Origin: an uncultured Clostridia bacterium
GTDB taxonomy: Bacteria; Bacillota; Clostridia; Peptostreptococcales; Anaerovoracaceae
Direction of reading: 5' to 3'
NCBI GenBank assembly: GCA_938045615.1
Contig: CALIBC010000180.1
Span: 348,063 to 412,062, forward strand
Length of the DNA: 64,000 nt
Shown in pieces: positions 50,319 through 58,001 of the stretch. The first letter of the stretch is position 1. Every line of letters begins with the position of its first letter. The notes under the pieces were generated by a model. The model did no database searches. It was not told the origin of the DNA and saw only the letters and a list, made by a program, of their open reading frames with translations. Made by a program: the position numbers and the translations under genes.

Positions 50319-52979
50319 TCAATCCTTCAGTTCATACCATGAGCAACCACTCTTGACATCGCATATAAGCTTGACGGAAAGGTCAACGGCATCTTGCATG
50401 TTCTGTGTCAAAAGCTCCGTTATATCACGCAGGTTTTCTCTCGGGGTCGAAACTATGAGCTCATCGTGTATCTGCAAAACGAGTTTTGCCTCCGGATAAT
50501 TCTCTTTGAGTGCATTGAAAACTTTTTTCATGGCGATTTTTATCACGTCTGCGGCGGAACCCTGTATCGGCGTGTTCATAGCCAGTCTTTCACCGAACTG
50601 TCTGGTCATGCGGTTCGATGCCGAAATTTCCGGCACGTAACGTTTGCGTCCGAATATGGTTCTGGTGTATCCGTACTGCCTACACAGCCTGACCTGCTCA
50701 TCCAGGTATGATTTCACCGCCTCATGTTTTCTGAAGTAGTCTTTTATGTATTGTTCCGCCTGTCGACGCGTTATGCCAAGTTCTTCAGACAGTCCAAATG
50801 CGCTCATCCCGTATATGACTCCGAAGTTCACGGCTTTGGCTCTGCTTCTGTCAATCGGGGTCACCTTGTCGTATTCAATATCAAAGACACGCGATGCGGT
50901 CATCCTGTGGACATCGTCGCCGTTATTGAATGAGCTTATCAAATTCTCATCCTGCGAAAGGTGAGCCATTATGCGCAACTCTATCTGTGAATAGTCAGCT
51001 CCGACAAATATGGATCCTTCTTCGGCCACAAATGCCTTTCTTATCCTGCGTCCCATCTCTTCTCGGACAGGAATGTTCTGCAGATTCGGCTCTGTGCAGC
51101 TCAATCTTCCCGTTGCTGCCACCGTCTGCCTAAAGTGCGCCCTTATTTTGCCGTCCGCTCCGATCAGCGGAATCAACCCATCCACATACGTGCCGTTAAG
51201 TTTTGAAACCGTTCTGTATCTCAGTATCAATGGAATTATCGGATGCTCCGAGCGCAGTTTTTCAAGTATATCCGCACTTGTGCCATATCCTTTTTTGGTT
51301 TTTTTCCCTGCCGGCAAGCCGAGTTTTTCAAACAGTATCTTCCCAAGCTGCATCGGCGAATTGACGTTAAAATCCTCGCCGGCAAGATCGTGGATTTCTT
51401 TTTCCATTTCCTCTATTTCAGATTTCAATTCATCGCCCTGAACTTTCAATATGTTCTCATCGGCGCATATACCCACGGCTTCCATATTCGCAAGAATTTC
51501 CACAAGAGGGAATTCTATATCCTCACAGATCTTGATATCTCCTTTTTCCATCCGGCTTTCAAAAACTCTCCTGAGTCTTCCGACATTATCACACCACAAC
51601 ATTCCGTAATCTGCGATCTGCTTTGTGTCATCCCCGAGCAAATCCGTCTGTGCGACCGACTTTCTGAATTCCTGTTCCGACATCATCTCTTTGTGGAGTT
51701 CTTCAAATGAAAGAGTTTTTATCCCGTAATTTGACTTTGACGGATCTGTGACGTATGCTGCTACAGCGGTGTCGAATTCGGTTTTTGGCGACTTCATTCC
51801 ATGTGACATCAACATGAAATAATCAGATATCAAGTCGTGTCCTACAAAGGCGAATTTTTTATCGTTAAGTATGTCCACAATCTCATCAGCCCTGATATTG
51901 TCCGCCGAAATATATATGTATGTATCACCCGTAATGAGCGATATCCCGTCTATCAAAGGGGGATTGACATGGTCATTGTTTCCGAATACCTTTAAAATAA
52001 CCGTGCTGCCGGCTTCTATGTTTTTCACTTCGCTCAACTCTTGCGTGCTTCTTACGATGGATTTCCGGTATTTTACCTTACGATCGGCATCATACTCTTT
52101 CCCGGCGCCGTTATCAGCAAACGTGAGTTTTTTCAGAAAGGAATTGAATTCCAATTTAGAATAAAGTCCAATCAATTCGTCACTGTCGGGTTCCTGTACC
52201 CTGAGATCTTCCATATTTACATCTATCGGGACAAATCGGTTGATTTCCGCAAGTGTTCTGCTGAGTACGGCAAGCTGTATATTTTCTTCCACCTTTGCCC
52301 TGAGTTTGAGATTTTTAATTTCTTCAGTGTTTGCGACAAGGTTTGCCACAGTGCCGAACTGTTTCAAAAGCTTAATTCCCGTTTTCTCACCGACCCCGGG
52401 AATCCCCGGTATATTATCCGAGCTGTCTCCCATCAAGCCTTTCAGATCCACAAACTGTGACGGCGTAAGTTCATATCTTTCGATCATCTTATCGTGGTCG
52501 AAGATATCAAACTCACTTATTCCCCGCTTCGTGATGAGCACCTCAGTAACCTTTCCGCAAAGTTGCAGTGCATCCTTGTCCCCGGTTATTATGAGAGGCT
52601 TGAGTCCTTCGTCTTCAGCGATTCTTGCAACCGTTCCGATTATATCATCGGCTTCAAAGCCCTCAAGCTCAAGGCTTGTTATCTTCATTGCTTTCATTGC
52701 GTCTTTGGCAAGCGGAAGCTGCATTGCAAGCTCCGGCGGCATTTTCTTCCTGCCGGCCTTGTAGTCTTTATATTGCCTATGCCTGAAAGTGGGTGCTTTC
52801 TTGTCCCATGCGACCGCTATATATCCCGGTTTATAATCTTCCATTATACGGTTGAGCATATTCAGAAACCCGTATACACCCTGCGTATATATACCAGTCT
52901 TTGTGATCATCGGGCGCTGCATGGCATAATACGCCCTGTTTATCAAACTGTTTCCGTCTATAATAACAATTCTGTCCAT
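50319..52979 (-). CDS. polA: DNA polymerase I
   Basis: An 886-residue polymerase: 5'-nuclease domain (1-290, IIDGNSLINRAYYA, GFEADDIIGT, GLMGDSSDNIPG), a central 3'-5' exonuclease-like domain (about 305-480) and the polymerase domain (500-886, DYSQIELRIMAHLS, RSRAKAVNFGVIYGMSAFGL, LQIHDELIV). The ExoI DxE residues are absent, so proofreading is probably lost, as in Bacillus stearothermophilus Pol I. It functions in repair and Okazaki-fragment processing. GGGAAG is six bases before the ATG; a candidate 6S RNA gene lies just upstream. Confidence 0.97.
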   Translation of the reverse strand: MDRIVIIDGNSLINRAYYAMQRPMITKTGIYTQGVYGFLNMLNRIMEDYKPGYIAVAWDKKAPTFRHRQYKDYKAGRKKMPPELAMQLPLAKDAMKAMKITSLELEGFEADDIIGTVARIAEDEGLKPLIITGDKDALQLCGKVTEVLITKRGISEFDIFDHDKMIERYELTPSQFVDLKGLMGDSSDNIPGIPGVGEKTGIKLLKQFGTVANLVANTEEIKNLKLRAKVEENIQLAVLSRTLAEINRFVPIDVNMEDLRVQEPDSDELIGLYSKLEFNSFLKKLTFADNGAGKEYDADRKVKYRKSIVRSTQELSEVKNIEAGSTVILKVFGNNDHVNPPLIDGISLITGDTYIYISADNIRADEIVDILNDKKFAFVGHDLISDYFMLMSHGMKSPKTEFDTAVAAYVTDPSKSNYGIKTLSFEELHKEMMSEQEFRKSVAQTDLLGDDTKQIADYGMLWCDNVGRLRRVFESRMEKGDIKICEDIEFPLVEILANMEAVGICADENILKVQGDELKSEIEEMEKEIHDLAGEDFNVNSPMQLGKILFEKLGLPAGKKTKKGYGTSADILEKLRSEHPIIPLILRYRTVSKLNGTYVDGLIPLIGADGKIRAHFRQTVAATGRLSCTEPNLQNIPVREEMGRRIRKAFVAEEGSIFVGADYSQIELRIMAHLSQDENLISSFNNGDDVHRMTASRVFDIEYDKVTPIDRSRAKAVNFGVIYGMSAFGLSEELGITRRQAEQYIKDYFRKHEAVKSYLDEQVRLCRQYGYTRTIFGRKRYVPEISASNRMTRQFGERLAMNTPIQGSAADVIKIAMKKVFNALKENYPEAKLVLQIHDELIVSTPRENLRDITELLTQNMQDAVDLSVKLICDVKSGCSWYELKD

Positions 52980-52999
52980 ACAATACTTCCCGCCAAAAT

Positions 53000-53179
53000 A
53001 TAAAAATAACCCGGAAACGCCGTCAGGACTTAATTGACGCCTATCCTAAAGATAGGTGGGTATCCTGTCATCGGGATCTGTCTTCCGCACCGGATGCGGC
53101 ACAACATAGCAGGATGAACTTCAGATTCCCATTCAAGTGTTGTAGGTTCAATTAAGAGCCCTTAACATGTGTTCCAGGC
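53000..53179 (-). ncRNA. ssrS: Candidate 6S RNA
   Basis: An unannotated ~180-base stretch with its own promoter, no ORF and a long imperfect hairpin. The closing stem pairs CCTGGAAC at the 5' end with GTTTCCGGG at the 3' end and TTAATTGA with TCAATTAA; the apex is CCGCA-TCCGG-TGCGG, with a second hairpin CCTATC/GATAGG. It ends in a U-rich run (TTATTTTTATATTTT). Size, open-rod layout and position with a strong promoter fit 6S RNA, which binds RNA polymerase. I cannot verify the family without a covariance search; another structured RNA is possible. Confidence 0.55.
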
Positions 53180-53185
53180 AACTTC

Positions 53186-53214
53186 ATTATACTCCTTCAC
53201 TTTTAAAATAGCAA
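53186..53214 (-). promoter_or_regulatory. Promoter of the candidate 6S RNA
   Basis: Minus strand -35 TTGCTA, 17-base spacer, then a perfect -10 TATAAT (53,186-53,191). The start point would be near 53,179. Confidence 0.75.
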
Positions 53215-53221
53215 TAAAAAA

Positions 53222-53245
53222 AGCAGGCTCAAAATCATGCCCGCT
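53222..53245 (-). terminator. Terminator after yebC
   Basis: AGCGGGC and GCCTGCT pair with one G-U around a ten-base loop, followed on the minus strand by TTTTTTTATT. It ends the yebC transcript just before the candidate 6S promoter. A T-run on the other strand makes it possibly two-way. Confidence 0.85.
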
Positions 53246-53318
53246 CTTTTTATGTATTCACCACGCCAATTAGATCTTTCATCCAACAGGCTTTGATACA
53301 CATCCACCCCGGAACTGG

Positions 53319-54044
53319 CTAAACTTCCTCAAGATCCACCGAACAATTGGTATTCACGGACTGCACATCATCATTATCCTCAAGCATATCGACAAGTTTC
53401 TTGAGCTTTTTCAAGTCATCCTCACCCGGCTTACTTTCAACCGACGGAACATATGCAATCTCCGACTCCACAAGCTCATAACCCTGTTTTCGGAGGGTAT
53501 CGTCGACGGCGTGATAATCCACAGGATCGGTAATAATCTCAAAGCTGTCCTCATGAACCGTCATATCCTCGGCTCCGGCTTCCAAGGCGATATTCATCAG
53601 CGCATCTTCCTCCGCTTCGTCGCTCTTTTCTATCAATATAACGCCCTTGCGCGCAAACATATAAGATACGCATCCGGGTGTACCGAGATTGCCGCCGTGC
53701 TTGTCAAACAGCGAGCGCACCGCGGAGGTGGTTCTGTTGGTGTTATCCGTAAGACAGTCAACTATCACTGCAACGCCGCCTGCTCCGTAACCCTCAAACT
53801 TGAGTTCTTCATACGAAGAACCTCCCAATTCCCCGGTTCCCTTTTTTATGGCTCTGTTGATATTGTCGTTCGGCATTCCTATGCCTTTTGCTTTTTCGAT
53901 TGCAACACGCAGCGAGGAATTGTACTCAGGATCTCCCCCATCCTTTGCCGCTACCGTAATCGTCTTGGCATACTTTGTGAACAGTGCGGATCTCTTTGAA
54001 TCCTGCGCCGCCTTTCTGCCCGCTATCGTACCGTGTCTTCCCAT
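53319..54044 (-). CDS. YebC/PmpR-family protein
   Basis: A 241-residue protein of the YebC family. The start matches GRHGTIAGRKAAQDSKRSALF (usually GHSKWxxI), then PDYNSSLRVAIEKAKGIGMPNDNINRAIKKG and a C-terminal YEPVN-like domain. YebC_I-type proteins were described as transcription regulators and more recently as factors that help ribosomes pass proline stretches. ATG 54,044 is six bases after GGAGGT. Promoter and terminator flank it as a single-gene unit. Confidence 0.92.
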   Translation of the reverse strand: MGRHGTIAGRKAAQDSKRSALFTKYAKTITVAAKDGGDPEYNSSLRVAIEKAKGIGMPNDNINRAIKKGTGELGGSSYEELKFEGYGAGGVAVIVDCLTDNTNRTTSAVRSLFDKHGGNLGTPGCVSYMFARKGVILIEKSDEAEEDALMNIALEAGAEDMTVHEDSFEIITDPVDYHAVDDTLRKQGYELVESEIAYVPSVESKPGEDDLKKLKKLVDMLEDNDDVQSVNTNCSVDLEEV

Positions 54045-54091
54045 CAAGACACCTCCTTCTAAAATAGTTTTCTTTTCGATTTGACCACCAC

Positions 54092-54120
54092 AGTATACAC
54101 CCTGAACACCGAATATTCAA
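54092..54120 (-). promoter_or_regulatory. yebC promoter
   Basis: Minus strand -35 TTGAAT (54,115-54,120), 17-base spacer, -10 TATACT (54,092-54,097). Confidence 0.65.
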
Positions 54121-54237
54121 GATTCCATTCAGAACACAGGCGTTTGAGCAAATCTTAGCGCAAAGATCACTTTTTCTCATGCAATGTGTATTTCAGTATC
54201 TTCCCCGGATTTCTAGACACGCTGTAAAGCTTGAATT

Positions 54238-54600
54238 ATTTGAGCTTTTCCACCGGATGTATTTTATATATGGGAACATCCACCTCGTCGTTTTTCTTGT
54301 TGCCCACATTCTTTAAGGGTTATGATCTCATCGCAAGCGAATCCAAAAAAACTCTGTCGTGACTTGCTATGACAATCGTTGAGCCTCCTTCTTTCAATTC
54401 TCTTATCAGACCCGCAACCTGCTCTATTCCATCTTTGTCAAGTGCGTCGGTCGGTTCATCGAGAAGTATAAGCGCAGGGCTTCCCAAAATTGCCTGCGCC
54501 ACTCAGAGCCATTGTTTCATGCCGAGCGAATACTTTCCGTACTTTTTCTTGTCCTTGGGTAAAGTCCCACAGCTGCGATTTACTTCGAATATCATCATCG
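54238..54600 (-). pseudogene. Decayed ABC transporter ATPase (ABC-2/bacitracin type)
   Basis: Remnants on the minus strand encode KYGKYSLGMKQWL, then a TGA stop where LGxAQAI is expected, then VAQAILGSPALILLDEPTDALD (signature-side and Walker B) and the switch His in IVIASHDRVFLDSL. The frame then breaks at a stop, and a shifted frame continues as KNVGNKKNDEVDVPIYKIHPVEKLK. The N-terminal half with Walker A is missing. So it has lost its start, has an in-frame stop and a frameshift. It may be the trace of a lost antibiotic or lipid exporter. Confidence 0.75.
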
Positions 54601-54754
54601 GTTATCCCTTTCTGTATAAATATGAATGTACCTTCCAGCTATCACACCGTCAATAATTAATTACGATCACCGTTTATCATATTTAGTCTCTATTCGCAAT
54701 ATTGTTTTTTGAGGTTTTTCTACAAATCGAACCTTCTCCTAAAATTTTGGTATT

Positions 54755-57655
54755 TCAATTTAAATTCCTGCATCGCTTCTTTAAAAGCACCAGCAGGAGC
54801 AATTGGGAAAAGATAAAGAATGCCACAAGTCTACGCAGAGACGAGGAATCCCCCGTTTTCACATTATTTGATATTCTTCTCTTTCCTTTTTTGTTGACAG
54901 TTTCCTTTTTGGTAAAGCTCTTATTGTCAGGAGAATTGCGCAGGATTGTGACAGTCTGCTTTGAATTATTGATGTCCTTGTGTTCGGCGATCGTCATGCC
55001 TTGATATCTGAGTTCCTCAAATATCACGCAATCGCCCGATTCCATCCCTGCAGCGTCAAATTTAAACACAACGTCCGTCGAACCGTCGGGAGTTTTCGGA
55101 GTAAATCTGACCGACGAGCTCACTTGTTTGCCCTTGCCGTCCTTAAGCACGCTTCCGGTTCTCTTGTCTATGATTACCCCAGCCACCTCATATTCCTTGT
55201 TTGGAATTAAATTGGCGTACATAACCTCATCGTTGATTACGGTTTTCCTGCCGAGTAAGATGTTCTTTCGCTTCTTGCTTTCATCCGTCGCCTTGGTTTC
55301 TATCCCCGGATAGAATACGCTCTGTTCTCTGTCTTTTATGTCGCTGTGACTCGCCACCTTTATCTCTCCGTGGAAACAATCCTCAAACACCACCACACAC
55401 TTGCCCGCAAGTAATCTCGCATCAAAGGTGAATTCCAGTTCAATTTTTCCGTCGTCGCTCTCCGGTTTGAATTTTTTGCTTGCGGTTATCGGATCTCCCG
55501 ACTCCCTAAGAACGGCTTTCCCTGTATCTCGGTCGATAAGAATCCCTGAAACGGTATATTCTTTTCCCGGTATAAGGTTGTGGTATTCCACCATATCCGT
55601 GAGTTTTCCGTGTTCCGTGTTCTTCCCCGAATGATCTCCGGTGTGTCCGTCTCGAGCCGTTGTTTCAAGAGACGGTATTTTCACGATCTGTTCGGTGTCC
55701 TTCAGATCTTCGTGGGAAGATATGCGCACACCTTTGAAAAAGCAATTCTCAAACACCACCACCGTCTTACCCGTAAGAAATTTCGAATCTACGGTAAACT
55801 CCACATCCACATTTCCGTCGGAGCTTTCCGGGGTAAATGCAAGTGTGTTTGTTATCTTCTCACCCTTTTCCGTCAGTATCGCTTCACCGCTCTCCGCATC
55901 CATAAGTATGCCTGACAACGTGTACTCCATTCCCGGAACGAGGTTCTTGTAACTTACCCTGTCTATTATTTTTGCCTCCTTTGAGTACTCGGTCATATGC
56001 TCACCCGTTTTACCGTCCGTCGCCGACGTGCCGATTTCCGAAACGAGCAAGGTCTGATTTTCATCGTTTACATCGGTGTGGGAAACAACGCTTACATTAT
56101 CTTTAAAAACTTCCTCAAACACAACCAATATACGATCCTTCAGCAGCCGGGAATCCAGCGTGTATTCCAATTCTTCGGTTCCGTTTATGCTTGCCGGTCT
56201 GAACGATTTTTCCGCCTCTATTCGCCTGCCGTTTATTTCCAGCGGTTTTCCGGTTTTCTTGTCGACTATATGGCCTTTTATCCTATACTCCTCTCCTTTT
56301 TCAAGATTCTTGTATTCGATCCTGTCTATCACTTTGGCTTCCGGTGAACATGAAAGTATCTTGCTGCCTGTCGAAACATCGGTCGCAAATGTTTTTATCC
56401 CGGGCGACAGTTTTTTGTCCAAAGCTTCCCTCACATTGTATTTGACATCATCTGTCTGCTTTACTTTATACACGGTTTCGTCGAGTTGATATCCTTCCGG
56501 AGCTGTTTTTTCCCGGTAGGTGTACGTTCCGAACGGAAGTACCGTGACATTCTTGGAATCCTTGAACGGCGCGCCTGAAATCAGATTGCCGGCAAGATCC
56601 GCGCAACCGTTCGCGTCCGTCTTTACTTCCCACTTTCGCTTGGGGCTGCCTGACGTGTTCCCTTCATCATTGTCATAATATGCGATCTCATACACCGCAT
56701 CCGGTAAATACTTGTTTTGCTGCGCCGCTTTCTTTTTGAGAAGCAAGCTTCCTCTTGTGAAAAGAGGTTTATCGCCCGAAGTAAAATGCGCAGTTTCTTT
56801 TTCTTTGACCGTGACAGTGTGCCAACGTGGATCCAATTTAAAATGTTTTGGAGCCTTACTCTCTTTGATATAGTAGGTTCCCGGTTTTGTCTTCCATTTT
56901 GCGGTATTTCCGTTTGCATCTATTGAAAAAGTATACACGGGCTTTCCTTTCTTTTCTTTATACACGCCGTACTTTGCGCCCGACAGGTTGTAATTGCTCA
57001 ATCCTTTGACCAAACTTGTTTCCTCGGAAACTTTTTTTGTCATGTCTATATAACCGTCCTGTGGAACAAGAAGTCTGTACACTTTGCAGGATGATGCCTG
57101 CTTGGTTGTGTCCGCTGCTTTTCCCAACCAACCCTCAACAGTGTATTGGTATGCCACACCTTTGTTAATTGCATGGTGAAGAGTTCTGCCGTCCCCACCC
57201 ACTATCGCAATGTGGATCCATGTGCCGCCGAAATTTTCTTTTGTATTGAATGCCACTATGTCACCCGGCTTTATAGTTTCTTTATAATCCTTGTACCGTC
57301 CCGGTGAGGATATGGAGCACACCCCTTGCGCATTGGCGTCCAGCCAGTTTTTATGCGTGGAAACGATACCGCCGCTCGGATAATCTTTTACTTTGTAATG
57401 GGTGTGTACGGCCCAGCTCACATATGTAGTGCAGACAAGCTGACCTTTACCCGTCCCGTACGGTATTCCGTTTTTCCGATTCAGCTTGGCGTCCGTCACA
57501 TCCTTTCCCCATGACAGACTTGACATTTTGAGTGCGTATGCAAATTTTCCGTTTACGGCGCCTGCGATCAAAAGGCTTGCCAAAAGCAGAAAAATCAGTG
57601 CCGTCGCCACAATCATTCCGGTTTTATTGCTCTTGATTTTCAAATTTCTCTTCAT
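54755..57655 (-). CDS. Sortase-type surface adhesin with CHAP/NlpC-like head and VaFE repeats
   Basis: A 966-residue wall protein. Signal/anchor helix (12-36); a CHAP/NlpC-P60-like domain (about 60-195) with candidate catalytic Cys in QLVCTTYVSW (75) and His in TWIHIAIVGG (148); two SpaA-type Cna-B-like domains (about 210-295, 300-408, the second with EKTAPEGYQLD); four ~120-residue VaFE repeats (418-537, 540-660, 662-782, 784-905), each with a T(A/T)xD start, VVFE core and terminal Gln of the Thr-Gln ester-bond type; and NVKTGD (931-936) followed by a hydrophobic helix and RCRN. The motif is a degenerate LPxTG. It probably displays a peptidoglycan-active or adhesive head on a rigid stalk. 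No sortase gene is in the window. Confidence 0.85.
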   Translation of the reverse strand: MKRNLKIKSNKTGMIVATALIFLLLASLLIAGAVNGKFAYALKMSSLSWGKDVTDAKLNRKNGIPYGTGKGQLVCTTYVSWAVHTHYKVKDYPSGGIVSTHKNWLDANAQGVCSISSPGRYKDYKETIKPGDIVAFNTKENFGGTWIHIAIVGGDGRTLHHAINKGVAYQYTVEGWLGKAADTTKQASSCKVYRLLVPQDGYIDMTKKVSEETSLVKGLSNYNLSGAKYGVYKEKKGKPVYTFSIDANGNTAKWKTKPGTYYIKESKAPKHFKLDPRWHTVTVKEKETAHFTSGDKPLFTRGSLLLKKKAAQQNKYLPDAVYEIAYYDNDEGNTSGSPKRKWEVKTDANGCADLAGNLISGAPFKDSKNVTVLPFGTYTYREKTAPEGYQLDETVYKVKQTDDVKYNVREALDKKLSPGIKTFATDVSTGSKILSCSPEAKVIDRIEYKNLEKGEEYRIKGHIVDKKTGKPLEINGRRIEAEKSFRPASINGTEELEYTLDSRLLKDRILVVFEEVFKDNVSVVSHTDVNDENQTLLVSEIGTSATDGKTGEHMTEYSKEAKIIDRVSYKNLVPGMEYTLSGILMDAESGEAILTEKGEKITNTLAFTPESSDGNVDVEFTVDSKFLTGKTVVVFENCFFKGVRISSHEDLKDTEQIVKIPSLETTARDGHTGDHSGKNTEHGKLTDMVEYHNLIPGKEYTVSGILIDRDTGKAVLRESGDPITASKKFKPESDDGKIELEFTFDARLLAGKCVVVFEDCFHGEIKVASHSDIKDREQSVFYPGIETKATDESKKRKNILLGRKTVINDEVMYANLIPNKEYEVAGVIIDKRTGSVLKDGKGKQVSSSVRFTPKTPDGSTDVVFKFDAAGMESGDCVIFEELRYQGMTIAEHKDINNSKQTVTILRNSPDNKSFTKKETVNKKGKRRISNNVKTGDSSSLRRLVAFFIFSQLLLLVLLKKRCRNLN

Positions 57656-57832
57656 CTTTTTTTCCTCCTTTTCATTGATCCTTTGCTTTGATCCATAACT
57701 TTCATATATATCAACGGGATGTCCCGATCGTTTTTCGGTTCTACGCTTTGCGCACGTCCTCGATCAAGTCGGACAAAAAAATATTGAACGCGCGCTTTGA
57801 TCTTCACCTCTACGCTTTCTTATATAGCAAAA

Positions 57833-57857
57833 GAAGCAACCCGCATTGGATTGCTTC
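57833..57857 (-). terminator. Hairpin in the adhesin leader (attenuator-like)
   Basis: GAAGCAATCC and GGGTTGCTTC form a ten-base stem with one G-T and a five-base loop, followed by TTTTGCTATAT on the minus strand. It lies about 30 bases after the predicted transcription start and 178 bases before the ATG, so it would stop most transcripts unless relieved. Confidence 0.55.
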
Positions 57858-57893
57858 CTTGGTCTTTTTCTTATTACATTTTTTTACAATACC

Positions 57894-57922
57894 ACTATAT
57901 CATCCCTGTAAGGGAAAGTCAA
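57894..57922 (-). promoter_or_regulatory. Adhesin promoter
   Basis: Minus strand -35 TTGACT (57,917-57,922), 17-base spacer, -10 TATAGT (57,894-57,899). An A11 tract (57,935-57,945) lies 12 bases upstream of the -35, like an UP element, flanked by ATGCAAA/TTTGCAT. Confidence 0.7.
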
Positions 57923-57953
57923 ATGCAAATCCGGTTTTTTTTTTTGCATTTTA

Positions 57954-57980
57954 GTAAACCGTTGATTATTTAAGGTTTAC
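57954..57980 (-). terminator. Hairpin after the activase gene
   Basis: GTAAACC and GGTTTAC form a seven-base stem with a 13-base loop 21 bases after the stop. No T-run follows, so termination is uncertain. The rest of 57,656-58,001 holds only the adhesin promoter, its A11 tract and its leader hairpin. Confidence 0.4.
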
Positions 57981-58001
57981 GGCACCTGGTAATATTGTGG
58001 G

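Noticed and set aside
57720..57800. Small RNA or riboswitch in the adhesin leader
   Set aside because: No known riboswitch core (such as T-box GGGTGGTACC) or conserved pairing could be recognised besides the single hairpin.
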